From: CAVIQK01 sp963644945
GTDB lineage: Bacteria; Bacillota; Clostridia; Christensenellales; DTU072
Direction of reading: 5' to 3'
DNA length: 64,000 nucleotides
Assembly: GCA_963644945.1 (NCBI GenBank)
Contig: CAVIQK010000003.1
Span: 62,001 to 126,000, forward strand
Part shown: piece by piece, positions 19,293 through 28,270 of the stretch
Numbering within the stretch: the first letter of the stretch is position 1
How the letters are laid out: every line of letters begins with the position of its first letter
The notes under the pieces: generated by a model
Told to the model about the DNA's origin: nothing
The model's input: only the letters and a program-made list of their open reading frames with translations
The model's database searches: none
Made by a program: the position numbers and the translations under genes

Positions 19293-19325
19293 AAAAGACC
19301 GATAGAATAATTATCGGTCTTTTAT
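19293..19325 (+). terminator. Intrinsic terminator after corA
   Basis: AAAAGACCGATA pairs with TATCGGTCTTTT, and the T-rich end continues as TTATT. Confidence 0.85.
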
Positions 19326-19351
19326 TATTATACGAAATAGAAAAATTAAAT

Positions 19352-19379
19352 AAAAAAGAGAGCAAATATTGCTCTCTTT
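19352..19379 (-). terminator. Intrinsic terminator of the tRNA pair
   Basis: Read on the minus strand, AAAGAGAGCAA pairs with TTGCTCTCTTT and a T-run follows. The stem begins directly at the encoded CCA end of tRNA-Ile. Confidence 0.8.
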
Positions 19380-19455
19380 GGTAGGATTGAGTGGACTCGA
19401 ACCACCGACCCCCACCTTATCAGGGTGGTGCTCTAACCTGCTGAGCTACAATCCT
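19379..19455 (-). tRNA. tRNA-Ile (GAU)
   Basis: 77 nt including an encoded CCA. The acceptor stem AGGATTG pairs with CAATCCT, the D-arm contains AGCAGGTTAGAGC, the anticodon loop is CTGATAA (GAU) and the T-loop is TTCGAGT. It lies downstream of tRNA-Ala in the same orientation, with 24 bases between them. Confidence 0.96.
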
Positions 19456-19479
19456 ATATCCGCTATACGCAACTTAGTT

Positions 19480-19555
19480 TGGTGGAGGTAATCGGGTTCG
19501 AACCGGTGACCTCCTACGTGCAAGGCAGGCGCTCTACCAACTGAGCTATACCCCC
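19480..19555 (-). tRNA. tRNA-Ala (UGC)
   Basis: 76 nt including an encoded CCA. The acceptor stem GGGGGTA pairs with TACCTCC with one G-U pair, the anticodon loop is CTTGCAC (UGC) and the T-loop is TTCGAAC. tRNA-Ile plus tRNA-Ala is the pair usually found inside rRNA operons, but no rRNA is present here. Confidence 0.96.
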
Positions 19556-19643
19556 ATACATAAGTTTCGATAGCTTGATTATATTAACATTAAATTGCCC
19601 CCTTGTCAATAATTTTATTCAACTTATAATAAAATTTTAACAA

Positions 19644-20870
19644 TCAGTTATTTAGTGCATCGGTAAGGAGTGTAAAAAATTCATCTTCAATCTCTTTGTT
19701 GTTGAGTCGAGAAGAAAAAGAAAGTTTTGTTTTGCCTTGGAAAGACACGATTGCAAGGTTTCTCGGAGTGTTCACGCTGGTGTTCAACATAAAACTCATC
19801 GTGTCGATAAATTTGCTTGCATCGTTTGGCATTTTTACAACTCCAAGATTTGAAACAATCAATGTTTGCTGTTGCTTGCTGTGTGATTTTGAAAATCTAA
19901 CAATTGCACTAAGCAAAAATCTCGGCATGTATTTTGTCAAAAATATGCGATCAAGTAGGGTAGAAAAATTGATTCTTTGTTGGAGCGCATCTTTTGTCGT
20001 ATGCGTTTTAAGGTCTTTGGTGACGGTGTCTAATATATCTTGGAAAATAGTTTCATCCGTAATAGTGACTCGACTTTTTATAAAGGTTACAAAATTACGC
20101 ATAGATTTTGTAGCAAAAGATTTTCGCATGTTCGCAGGGACGAAAGCGACTAGATGCGGATGTTTGTCACGATAAAGACGTGCATACGAAAAGAGTGCAA
20201 GAGCGACGATGTATTGTGTTACCGTAGCAGAATGACTTTTTGCGAGATTATATAGTTTTTCAGAATCGACGACAATGCTTCTTTCGTGAAAACCATCGGT
20301 CTCTTTATACTTACCTGTGGGGCAAAAAGCCTTTTTTCCGAGAGCGTTTTTAATAGATTGATTTTTAGATTTCTTATCATAAAAATTTGCTTGCGGATCG
20401 GAAAATTCTTCGTTATCCAAAAATTCTCCCGTCATAACCGATCCGTCATTTTCAATGTTCCCATGGACTAAAACCAAATATTCGAATAGAATTGTTTTGA
20501 AAAATTCCATCATAGACGTTCCGTCCCCGAGAGCATGGAAAGTTTCAAGTATTATTTCGTTATCAAGAAAAGAAACTTCTAGAAGGTAATTATTGTTTTC
20601 TTTCCAGTCGATAGGAGCAAGAATTTTTCCGTCATTTTGCTTGACGACGAAAGGCTCGTCATTGGAAATAAGCACGTACTCAAAAAAGGTTTTACCGAGT
20701 TTAACTTTATAATAAGGAAATCTCAAAAATGCCTTGTTTACCGCCTCTTGTAGGCTGTCTTTGTCAATGGGATCGTGAAGTGTTGCGGAAATTCTAAAAT
20801 TGGACTGCGAAGATTTAGTCATAATCATCGGATAAAATTTTGCAACCGCATCGAGGGGATAAACTTTCAT
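19644..20870 (-). CDS. Condensation/acyltransferase-fold protein (HxxxDG family)
   Basis: About 408 aa from the ATG of MKVYPLD; an upstream in-frame ATG lies beyond the -10 box. The active-site motif FHALGDGTSMMEF near residue 120 matches the HxxxDG signature of chloramphenicol-acetyltransferase-fold enzymes such as condensation domains, WS/DGAT acyltransferases and alcohol acetyltransferases. A second typical element is YIVALALFSYARLY followed by FVPANMRKSF. It probably transfers an acyl group from CoA or a carrier protein, but the substrate cannot be told. No carrier or synthetase genes adjoin it. Confidence 0.75.
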   Translation of the reverse strand: MKVYPLDAVAKFYPMIMTKSSQSNFRISATLHDPIDKDSLQEAVNKAFLRFPYYKVKLGKTFFEYVLISNDEPFVVKQNDGKILAPIDWKENNNYLLEVSFLDNEIILETFHALGDGTSMMEFFKTILFEYLVLVHGNIENDGSVMTGEFLDNEEFSDPQANFYDKKSKNQSIKNALGKKAFCPTGKYKETDGFHERSIVVDSEKLYNLAKSHSATVTQYIVALALFSYARLYRDKHPHLVAFVPANMRKSFATKSMRNFVTFIKSRVTITDETIFQDILDTVTKDLKTHTTKDALQQRINFSTLLDRIFLTKYMPRFLLSAIVRFSKSHSKQQQTLIVSNLGVVKMPNDASKFIDTMSFMLNTSVNTPRNLAIVSFQGKTKLSFSSRLNNKEIEDEFFTLLTDALNN

Positions 20871-20879
20871 AACTATAAT

Positions 20880-20908
20880 ATTATAACAAATATATGATTT
20901 TCGGTCAA
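20880..20908 (-). promoter_or_regulatory. Promoter of the HxxxDG gene, leaderless arrangement
   Basis: Read on the minus strand: TTGACC, exactly 17 nt, then TATAAT preceded by TGT. The -10 box ends 9 nt before the ATG, so transcription should begin about 2 nt before or at the start codon. Confidence 0.7.
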
Positions 20909-21001
20909 TACTGGACAAGAAATAATACGAACTACGGTCTAGCGATAGAATTCTAACCGATCATAGGTTTTCATGGTTTAATTGTTCTTATCCGGAGGAC
21001 G

Positions 21002-21020
21002 TGATATAATAAATAGAGGA
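21002..21020 (+). promoter_or_regulatory. Extended -10 and ribosome binding site of the AlkD-like gene
   Basis: TGATATAAT (21002-21010) is followed after 4 nt by AGAGGA, then ATG at 21025. The predicted leader is only about 8 nt and the ribosome binding site overlaps the predicted start of transcription. Confidence 0.5.
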
Positions 21021-21024
21021 CTAT

Positions 21025-21753
21025 ATGCAACTAACAAGAAAAAATTGGACAAATACCGATATTTTAGAATACGAAAATTATTTATTATCTTTTTCTAAAG
21101 GCGAAGAAACCGCAATTAGACAAAAAATAATAGCAAATACCGAAATTCCTACAATAGGAGTTCCTATGTCGGTCATCAAAAAATTTTCAAAAGAAATTTA
21201 TTTAGGCAACTACCGAGAATTTTTAGAGTTTTTTCCTAGAAATAATCATTCCGAAATTTTAGTCATAGGCAATATTTTGTCAAGAATAAAAGATTTTGAC
21301 GAGTTTTCTCAATATTTGGCTAAATATTCGACAGTAATTGACAATTGGGAAGCAGTCGATACCTTAAAATTTTCAGTTAAAGATGCCGAAAAAGAATATT
21401 TAGAACTAAGCGACAGACTTATAAAAAGTCCAAGAAAATTTGATCGCCGTATAGGTATAAGAATTTTGTTTTCATTTATCGACGAAGACCATTTAGATTA
21501 TATTTTCAATGTTGCGGAAAATTTGCAAGACGAGCAAGAATATTATGTCAATATGTGCTTGGCGTGGCTTCTTTCGGAATGTATGGTAAAAGAAAGAGAC
21601 AAAACCCTCGACTTTTTATATAAAGCCCGTCTTTCTAAATTTGTACTGCAAAAAACCGTTTCAAAATGTAGAGACAGTTTTAGAGTGTCCTCGGAAGACA
21701 AATTGCTACTGAAAAATTTTCTTGCAAAAAAATTGGACGAAATAGACAATTGA
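21025..21753 (+). CDS. DNA alkylation repair protein (AlkD-like HEAT-repeat glycosylase)
   Basis: 242 aa, all-helical with HEAT-like repeats. The segment IDNWEAVDTLKF near residue 112 corresponds to the family NWaxcDxf motif carrying the catalytic Asp, and MCLAWLLSECM near residue 180 corresponds to the conserved AWLxSE helix. AlkD-type enzymes remove bulky or positively charged alkylated bases. The very low GC of this gene is similar to that of its surroundings. It stands between the HxxxDG gene (divergent) and the phosphohexomutase gene 75 bases downstream. Confidence 0.85.
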   Translation: MQLTRKNWTNTDILEYENYLLSFSKGEETAIRQKIIANTEIPTIGVPMSVIKKFSKEIYLGNYREFLEFFPRNNHSEILVIGNILSRIKDFDEFSQYLAKYSTVIDNWEAVDTLKFSVKDAEKEYLELSDRLIKSPRKFDRRIGIRILFSFIDEDHLDYIFNVAENLQDEQEYYVNMCLAWLLSECMVKERDKTLDFLYKARLSKFVLQKTVSKCRDSFRVSSEDKLLLKNFLAKKLDEIDN

Positions 21754-21827
21754 GTCTTATATAATTGAAAATTATATGAATATATATTATAATAATAAAC
21801 AATCAAATTTAATTTTATGAGGTTTTT

Positions 21828-23561
21828 ATGGACGCAATAAGCACATATGAATTTTGGTTAAAGAATGTCACTTCCGACGAAAAACAAGCGCTTGAAAAAA
21901 TGTCGCAAGAAGAAATAGTAGATGCTTTTTCTGGGCCTCTTTCCTTTGGTACGGCAGGCATGCGAGGAACAATCGGACTAGGACTATTCCGCATGAATAA
22001 ATATATGGTAAGACGTGCAACGAAAGGTCTTGCCGAATTTATTTTGACAAAAGGCGAAGATGCCATGAATCGAGGAGTAGTCATCTCGTATGATACCAGG
22101 CGCAAGTCCAAAGAATTTGCGTTAGAAGTAGCCGGTGTGCTGTCGCAATCTCATATCAAAGCCTATATTTTCGAAAGCACCAGACCTGTCCCCATGTGCT
22201 CGTATGCAATAAGATACATGAAGGCCTTTGCGGGAGTTATGATCACTGCATCGCACAACCCCAAAGAATACAACGGATACAAAGTCTATGGCGAAGACGG
22301 AGCGCAAATGTCGCCCGAAGATACCGCCGTTGTCGTATCGTATATTGACAAAATTGAAAACCCTTTCTCCGTTGAAGTCGAAAAATTTGACGATATCAAA
22401 ATCGAAGGCAAATTCGGCAAAGTTTTATCTCAATATGTTTCCGTAATCGGACAAGATGTGGACGACAGTTATTATCAAGAAATAGAAAAGTTGGCACTTT
22501 CTAGCGACGCTGTCAAAAACTACGGAAAAGATCTAAAACTTGTCTATACCCCTATACATGGCTCGGGAGCAATACCCGTCAAAACAATATTGTCAAGACT
22601 AGGGATAAAAGTCTCCGTTGTCAATGAACAAGAAAAACCCGACACCGAGTTCTCTACGGTTTCGGTTCCCAATCCCGAGAATAAGGATACCCTAACACTT
22701 GGTATTAAACTCGCCGACAAGATAAAAGCAGATGTTGTAATAGGCACCGATCCCGACTGCGATCGTATGGGAATAGCCGTCCGCAACGAGAACAAAGAGT
22801 TCGTCGCACTTACCGGCAACCAAATAGGAATTCTTCTTTTAGACTATATCTTATCACGTCTTGACGACGAACATGCCATGCCCGAAAATCCCGCTATAGT
22901 CAAGAGTTTTGTCTCAACAACTCTTGCCGACGAAATAGCCCAAAAACATGGTGTCACCACGATTACGGTTCCCACAGGATTTAAGTTTATCGGAGAGAAA
23001 ATAAAGGAGTGGGAAAGAAACGGAGAACACAATTTTGTTTTCGGATTTGAAGAAAGTTTCGGCAGTCTTCGTGGCACTCACGCAAGAGATAAAGATGCAG
23101 TTGTTGCGAGCATGATGTTTGCCGAAATGACTTGCTATTATATGAGCATAGGCAAGACGCCTTACGAAAGGTTGATTGAAATATTCGATGAGTTCGGTTA
23201 TTATGTCGAGAAGAATACCACAATTCAATTCAAAGGATTTGATGCGATGGAAAAAATGAGCGATGCGATGAACGAACTCAGAAAAAAGACCGTATCGATT
23301 TTGGGCGGAATCGATGTTCTCTATACTACCGACTACAAATCAGGCATCATATATTATGCCGACGGAAAGATGGGAATGACCGATATGTCGAAAACCAACA
23401 CCGTCATCTATACTCTAACAGACAACCAGTTTGTATGTGTACGTCCGTCCGGCACCGAGCCTAAACTCAAATTCTATGTTTTGTCAAAAGCCGCCACACT
23501 CGAAGAATCTCAATCAAAAGCCGAAAAACTCATGGTTTCGGCAAGCGCACTCATAAAATAA
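21828..23561 (+). CDS. pgcA: Phosphoglucomutase/phosphomannomutase
   Basis: Interconverts hexose 1- and 6-phosphates for cell-envelope sugar synthesis. 577 aa, the length of the Bacillus PgcA type. The phosphoserine loop is TASHNP with Ser at residue 142. The metal loop is GTDPDCDRMG, the sugar-binding loop is FGFEESFGSL and the phosphate-binding loop is RPSGTEPKLKFY near the C-terminus. AGGTTTTT precedes the ATG. UDP-galactopyranose mutase lies nearby on the other strand, which fits surface-sugar synthesis, though the two are not co-transcribed. Confidence 0.92.
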   Translation: MDAISTYEFWLKNVTSDEKQALEKMSQEEIVDAFSGPLSFGTAGMRGTIGLGLFRMNKYMVRRATKGLAEFILTKGEDAMNRGVVISYDTRRKSKEFALEVAGVLSQSHIKAYIFESTRPVPMCSYAIRYMKAFAGVMITASHNPKEYNGYKVYGEDGAQMSPEDTAVVVSYIDKIENPFSVEVEKFDDIKIEGKFGKVLSQYVSVIGQDVDDSYYQEIEKLALSSDAVKNYGKDLKLVYTPIHGSGAIPVKTILSRLGIKVSVVNEQEKPDTEFSTVSVPNPENKDTLTLGIKLADKIKADVVIGTDPDCDRMGIAVRNENKEFVALTGNQIGILLLDYILSRLDDEHAMPENPAIVKSFVSTTLADEIAQKHGVTTITVPTGFKFIGEKIKEWERNGEHNFVFGFEESFGSLRGTHARDKDAVVASMMFAEMTCYYMSIGKTPYERLIEIFDEFGYYVEKNTTIQFKGFDAMEKMSDAMNELRKKTVSILGGIDVLYTTDYKSGIIYYADGKMGMTDMSKTNTVIYTLTDNQFVCVRPSGTEPKLKFYVLSKAATLEESQSKAEKLMVSASALIK

Positions 23562-23565
23562 ACCA

Positions 23566-24534
23566 ATGAGTAGCAAAGGGAGGTTTGTTCTAATTGTCCT
23601 TTTTGTCTGTCTTTTCCTCGTGTCTTGTGCGGGGAACGGCAATTTAGACAATTCCGGTTCCTCGTCCGGGGGAGCCGAAAGTGGCTCTATCGAAGAATTA
23701 TCTTCGGGTACACCCGAACAAACGGAAGAAAATTCTACCGATGATAGCCAAGTCGATACCGATTCGGGTACAATCACCCCCGTAAAATTAGAAATTTCGG
23801 GTACTCAAACAAAAACCGTCTATAAAAAGGACGAAAAATTTTCTGCGGAAGGTGTCGAATTCAACCTTGTATATAGTGACGGCACCAAAAAAGTTTTAGA
23901 AAAGTCCTCAATTCATTTTACATACGACACATCTAAAATAACCGACCAAAAAACATCGGTCAAAGCATTTATAATTATAGACGACAAAGAATTTTCTTCT
24001 AGTTCTCTCTATATAGAAAAAGTCGTTGACTACGAAAAAGAGATATCTATAAAAACAACTACCACGCTTACCGTTTATCTCGGAGATCCGTTGCCTTCTT
24101 TAGAAGTTGTTTGCAAATATGCAAGCGGAAAAGAAGCGGTTGTCACTAATTATACGACCAATTATCAAGAAATCGGCAAGGCGACAGGCAAGAAAAATTT
24201 GACAGTCTTTTACAAAGGGCTTTCCGCCAATACGGAAATCGAAATCATCGACAAGCCGTCCGGTACGGAAACCCCTGCATTTATACAAAAATATGTCGGT
24301 ACATTTACCAACACCGACGGATGCTATCTAAAAATATCTGCCGACGGCTCAATTGAATTTAGGGAAGCAGAAGGCGGAGAAGTTAAAAACACCACCCTTA
24401 CGGAAGGCGAAGGTTTTGGCCCCGAATTTATTGTCGATGCCGCAACATACATAATAACAAATTACGATGACGGCACCAATATGACGATAAGCAAAAAAGG
24501 TGGCAGTGAAATTAAAAGTTTAATAAAACAGTAA
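23566..24534 (+). CDS. Lipoprotein with bacterial Ig-like domains
   Basis: 322 aa. Signal peptide with lipobox FLVSCA near residue 21, then a Ser/Gly/Glu/Thr-rich linker to about residue 75. Two Ig-like domains of the Big_3 type follow: one from about residue 80 (ISGTQTKTVYKKDEKF) and one from about residue 160 (TLTVYLGDPLPSL). The last ~70 residues (KYVGTFTNTDGCYLKI) look like a separate small beta domain. It begins 4 bases after the phosphohexomutase stop without an obvious ribosome binding site, so translation may be coupled. Its stop is one base from the stop of the convergent glf gene. Confidence 0.75.
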   Translation: MSSKGRFVLIVLFVCLFLVSCAGNGNLDNSGSSSGGAESGSIEELSSGTPEQTEENSTDDSQVDTDSGTITPVKLEISGTQTKTVYKKDEKFSAEGVEFNLVYSDGTKKVLEKSSIHFTYDTSKITDQKTSVKAFIIIDDKEFSSSSLYIEKVVDYEKEISIKTTTTLTVYLGDPLPSLEVVCKYASGKEAVVTNYTTNYQEIGKATGKKNLTVFYKGLSANTEIEIIDKPSGTETPAFIQKYVGTFTNTDGCYLKISADGSIEFREAEGGEVKNTTLTEGEGFGPEFIVDAATYIITNYDDGTNMTISKKGGSEIKSLIKQ

Positions 24535-24535
24535 A

Positions 24536-25639
24536 TTATAAAACCGATTTAGCAAAATCGAGCGCACTTTTTACAACGTCATCCATATCGAAATATTTAT
24601 ATTCGCCAAGACGCCCCTTAAAATACACGTTTTGTAGGCCTTGCGCAAGAGTTAAATATTCATTATAAAGGCGGTTATTTTTCTCGTCGTTTATAGGATA
24701 AAATCTTTCTTTCGTGTCGTCCCATTCGTCGGGATATTCGTAAGTCACCACAGTTTTTGGTGATACGGCATGCTCAAAATGTTTATGTTCAATAATTCTC
24801 GTGTACGGCACATCCCTTTCGGTATAATTGACGACTGCGTTGTTTTGGAAATTTTCGGTATCTAAAACCTTTTCATCAAATTTTAAGGACCTATATTGAA
24901 GTTTGCCGAGTTTATAACCAAAATATTCGTCAATAGAACCGGTAAAAACAACTTTGTCCGCTATGGAATCGAAATATTCTTTATCTTTTAGGTAGTCGGT
25001 ATCAAGAATGACATTTGCGCCCAAAAGCATCCTTCTAATCATCGTTGAATATCCGCCTTTCGGCACCCCTTGATATTTATCGTTGAAATAAGAATTGTCG
25101 TATGTAAACCGCAACGGCACTCTCGCAATTATAAACGGCGGAAGATCTTTTGCATCCCGTCCCCATTGTTTTTCGGTATAACCTTTTATAAGTGTTTCGT
25201 ATAGTGTTCTGCCTACAAGCGAAAGAGCCTTGTCTTCGAGGTTTTTAACTTCGGTAATATGCTCGTTTTCCACTTCTTTTTCAATAAAAGACTTTGCCTC
25301 GTCAGGAGTTTCCGTCCCGAACATTTGCTTAAAAGTGTTCATGTTGAAAGGCAAATTATAGGTTTTATCTTTATATTTTGCAATAGGGGAGTTTATAAAA
25401 GGCAAAAACTCGCAAAATTCGTTCACATAAGACCAAACGTCCTCAAAATCTGTATGGAAAATATGTGCGCCGTATTTGTGTACATTTATACCTTCAATGT
25501 TTTCGGTATATACATTACCGCCGATTTCGTTTCGTCTGTCAACGACTAAAACACGTTTACCCTTTTCTATGGCAAGGCTGGTAAAAACCGCACCGAAAAG
25601 GCCTGCACCTACTATTAAATAATCATATTTTTTTGTCAT
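24536..25639 (-). CDS. glf: UDP-galactopyranose mutase
   Basis: FAD enzyme converting UDP-galactopyranose to UDP-galactofuranose for surface glycans. About 367 aa. The dinucleotide-binding loop is LIVGAGLFGAVF at the N-terminus. Family segments GGNVYTENIEG, KYGAHIFHT, YTEKQWGRDAKDLP, the substrate-binding RVPLRFTYDNSYF and the C-terminal GRLGEYKYFDMDDV are all present. The ATG at 25639 has AAGG 6 nt upstream; a GTG at 25645 is an alternative. No other galactofuranose genes are adjacent. Confidence 0.95.
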   Translation of the reverse strand: MTKKYDYLIVGAGLFGAVFTSLAIEKGKRVLVVDRRNEIGGNVYTENIEGINVHKYGAHIFHTDFEDVWSYVNEFCEFLPFINSPIAKYKDKTYNLPFNMNTFKQMFGTETPDEAKSFIEKEVENEHITEVKNLEDKALSLVGRTLYETLIKGYTEKQWGRDAKDLPPFIIARVPLRFTYDNSYFNDKYQGVPKGGYSTMIRRMLLGANVILDTDYLKDKEYFDSIADKVVFTGSIDEYFGYKLGKLQYRSLKFDEKVLDTENFQNNAVVNYTERDVPYTRIIEHKHFEHAVSPKTVVTYEYPDEWDDTKERFYPINDEKNNRLYNEYLTLAQGLQNVYFKGRLGEYKYFDMDDVVKSALDFAKSVL

Positions 25640-25725
25640 AAGCACCTTGCTATAAGTGTACCAAAATTTATATGTATTTTCAAGCGTAAAACAAAAATTA
25701 AAACATCGCTAATAAACAACTGTTA

Positions 25726-25755
25726 TTGACAACAATACGGAATCTTTGATAAAAT
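25726..25755 (+). promoter_or_regulatory. Promoter of the 25763 gene, leaderless arrangement
   Basis: Consensus TTGACA, an 18-nt spacer, then TAAAAT preceded by TGA (extended -10). The ATG is 7 nt after the -10 box and there is no ribosome binding site. Confidence 0.7.
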
Positions 25756-25762
25756 AATATTT

Positions 25763-26827
25763 ATGAGTGATATGAGCGAAAAAGATACATTTATACAAGA
25801 ATTGATCGACAATGCGTTAAAGACCGCCGAAACGCCGATTGCAGATGAAACCGATCGTCTTTTTAACAATCCTTTCAACATCGTCAAAGACGATGCGATT
25901 ATCCTAGAAGAAACATCTGAAGAAAATGTAGAAGAGCCTAATACACTCAAAACGGAAGAAAATGAAGAAGAAATCGATGTTTCCGAAACCGAAGAAACCG
26001 AAGTTTCAAATGTCGAAGAAGAAAATACCCCTAGTATCACTCCTATAATAGAAATCGCCACCGAAAACCTCGAAGAAGCGGAAACCGAAACCGTAGCGGA
26101 AGAAAATACCGAAGAAATAGTAGTAAGCGACACTTCCACCTCATCGACACCACAAGAGCCAATCACCACCGATTCGACAGGGGACGATGCCGAAAACAAT
26201 ATTCAAGAGGAAACCAATAATAGCGAAGATTCCGCTCCTTTAGAAGAATCTGTTTCGGAAAATATAGAAAACCTCCCCGACTCTAACGAAGAATCTCAAA
26301 AAGAAATTATAGAAAATACTTCCGAAATTGTCGAAACCGGTTCTACAAGTTCGGTACTTGAAAATACGGAAATTCCCGTGGAAAACCGCAGTGAATTATA
26401 CGAAAGTGCCGTACAAGAACTAAATGACATAAGGGCAGAAGAAGAAAAAGAAATCGTAAGACCTCACGAAAAAAGTGAGATAGTCAAAATTAAAAGCCGT
26501 TTTTCTCGTCGCTCTGTAATAAATAAAAAGTTTGCCATAGTTTCTCTCATCTTCCTAGTGCTAGGACTAGGACTTATCGGAGCAGGAGTCGGCATGTTTA
26601 TAAACAAAGCGACATTTGATTTGATAACAATAATTTTATTTTCAGTAGGTGCAGTGTTTGTTGTTTTGTTTGCCGTTTTCCAAATTCTGGCAAATGCGAA
26701 AAAACGCACGGAATTTACGCTTAAAATCACATCTACAGTCCCCGATTACAACGGTAAAAAGGTAGATGCCGATACATATTCGGCCCTAGTTCAAAGAGAA
26801 ATAAAACGTATAAAAAAGTCCCTTTAA
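25763..26827 (+). CDS. Membrane protein with long acidic disordered N-terminus, unknown function
   Basis: 354 aa. Residues ~45-225 are extremely rich in Glu, Thr, Ser and Val with few hydrophobic clusters, so probably disordered. Two membrane helices follow, near residues 258-278 and 285-312 (FLVLGLGLIGAGVGMF, ILFSVGAVFVVLFAVF). The short C-terminal tail is basic and contains TSTVPDYNGKKVDADTY. With basic residues before the first helix, the acidic domain is predicted to be cytosolic. I do not recognise a family. It lies upstream of locus A but has its own promoter, and locus A has another one at 26927. Confidence 0.68.
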   Translation: MSDMSEKDTFIQELIDNALKTAETPIADETDRLFNNPFNIVKDDAIILEETSEENVEEPNTLKTEENEEEIDVSETEETEVSNVEEENTPSITPIIEIATENLEEAETETVAEENTEEIVVSDTSTSSTPQEPITTDSTGDDAENNIQEETNNSEDSAPLEESVSENIENLPDSNEESQKEIIENTSEIVETGSTSSVLENTEIPVENRSELYESAVQELNDIRAEEEKEIVRPHEKSEIVKIKSRFSRRSVINKKFAIVSLIFLVLGLGLIGAGVGMFINKATFDLITIILFSVGAVFVVLFAVFQILANAKKRTEFTLKITSTVPDYNGKKVDADTYSALVQREIKRIKKSL

Positions 26828-26926
26828 TACATTTTTGCAGACTTTATTTTGCATAAAAATTCTTGTAAAATCGTCCCAAAAATTTCCACTCATATTATTT
26901 TATAATAATATTTTTTATTTTAAGTG

Positions 26927-26955
26927 TTGAAATATGATTTTTCGTATGCTATAAT
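26927..26955 (+). promoter_or_regulatory. Promoter of the locus A operon
   Basis: TTGAAA, a 17-nt spacer, then TATAAT at 26950-26955 preceded by TGC. The predicted leader is about 110 nt. The -35 sequence and spacing are identical to those of the locus B promoter at 47090. Confidence 0.75.
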
Positions 26956-26965
26956 ACAAAAGTAT

Positions 26966-26982
26966 GATGCTGTTTCAGCGTC
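26966..26982. repeat. Inverted repeat at the start of the locus A transcript
   Basis: GATGCTGTTTCAGCGTC is a near-palindrome (GCTG and CAGC around TTT, flanked by GA and TC) beginning about 4 nt downstream of the predicted transcription start. It could be an operator. Confidence 0.35.
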
Positions 26983-27072
26983 GTTTAGACATACATGTTT
27001 TGGCGAGTGTGTTGCAAATCAATGTAAATAGTGCATCCGCCGTAAGCATGTCAAAAACAACAAGGATAAAAG

Positions 27073-28260
27073 ATGGATCAAAGACCAAGACAATCTACCG
27101 GAAGACCTCTGCCCAGACCTCAAGGTGCAAAACCGAAAGGATATCCCGTAGCAGTAAGACGCCCTTCTGCTCCCACGGTACAAGCAAAAAACGGCAGACC
27201 TCAACCGCTAGGCAACAAAAAGAAAAAGAGAAAACGTAAAGAGAGTGATTTCTTTTACATACACAACAAAGGTGTGTGTTTTCTCATGTTTTTGACAAGT
27301 CTTGTCATGCTTTTGGTAGTGGCTATCAATTTTGCCAACATGGTCCCGTCCCTTGCCGAAAACGAAATGATAGGCAAAGTTTTGTCTTATGCGAGTGTCT
27401 ATAAAGAAGCCGACTATACGCCCTATGACGTAAGAGAACAAGCAACGGTTTATGACGAAGACGAAAATATCGTCGAAGAATACGAAGATCAAAGCAAGTA
27501 TTATCTTGCAGGAGATCTTTTCATGGGTTCTCTCAATGCGTTGACGGGTAAAGGCGCCAACGAGGCAGTGTCCGGCTCCGAAGAAGAAATCATCTCTAAA
27601 ATAAAAGCGTATGCGGAAGAAACGACTTCCGGCTCCGAGTCCGGTTCATCGTCGGGTACCGCATCGGGTACAGAAGAAGACGAGGAAGAAACCGTAGTCG
27701 AGACCTCTCCTCTTTACGACAAATATGCATTGAAAAAAACCGAAGCAATAAGCAAGTACGAAGGCTACGAAGGAAGTATCGTATTTACGATAATCTCTTA
27801 TGCTCCGTTGACTATAGCCTTGTATGCAGTGATAGCCCTTGTCATGATGATCAAATCCTTCCTTGCTTTATTTGGCAGAAGAATATTTAGAGGATTTGCC
27901 TTAGGCTCAATAATTTGCGTAGTTTTAGCGATAGCCGTTCTCATGGTAGGCATCTCATTTATTTCGCTAGACACTGCCGTTTACAACGAGAAAGACACTC
28001 TGAGCCTAGAATTCGGACAAGTTGCCGAATTTGCTACAAGTGCATTTACTTCGCCCTATGCGACACTAGAAGAACAAACCACCGCCGACGAAGAATTTGC
28101 CACACTGCAAGCAACACAAAAAGAAGAAGAACAAACAGTATCTATAAAATTGCCCATCCAGACAAATTACGGTATCTACATTTTGATAGCCGTCCCCGCA
28201 GTCACTTTGATATTGTCACTGTTCTCAAAGAAAAAAATTCCTTACGCTATTTTCGATTAA
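27073..28260 (+). CDS. Locus A membrane protein with AYAEET/Ser-Gly-rich outer segment, unknown family
   Basis: 395 aa, with AAGGA before the ATG. The N-terminal 58 residues are Pro/Arg/Lys-rich (ending KKKKRKRKESD), so cytosolic by the positive-inside rule. A membrane helix follows at ~67-89, then an outer region of ~145 residues containing AYAEETTSGSESGSSSG at ~179. More helices lie at ~234-265, 275-300 and 367-386. The locus B protein at 48375 has the same plan: basic N-terminus, one helix, an outer segment with AYAEETSTSSGSETET, then further helices. The two are therefore probable paralogues. First gene of an operon running to acpP. Function unknown. Confidence 0.75.
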   Translation: MDQRPRQSTGRPLPRPQGAKPKGYPVAVRRPSAPTVQAKNGRPQPLGNKKKKRKRKESDFFYIHNKGVCFLMFLTSLVMLLVVAINFANMVPSLAENEMIGKVLSYASVYKEADYTPYDVREQATVYDEDENIVEEYEDQSKYYLAGDLFMGSLNALTGKGANEAVSGSEEEIISKIKAYAEETTSGSESGSSSGTASGTEEDEEETVVETSPLYDKYALKKTEAISKYEGYEGSIVFTIISYAPLTIALYAVIALVMMIKSFLALFGRRIFRGFALGSIICVVLAIAVLMVGISFISLDTAVYNEKDTLSLEFGQVAEFATSAFTSPYATLEEQTTADEEFATLQATQKEEEQTVSIKLPIQTNYGIYILIAVPAVTLILSLFSKKKIPYAIFD

Positions 28261-28270
28261 AGGAGACATT

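Noticed and set aside
26964..27239. 91-codon open frame starting 9 nt after the locus A -10 box
   Set aside because: The position fits a leaderless start, but most of it overlaps the 27073 gene in another frame and its composition is that of a shadow of that basic N-terminus.
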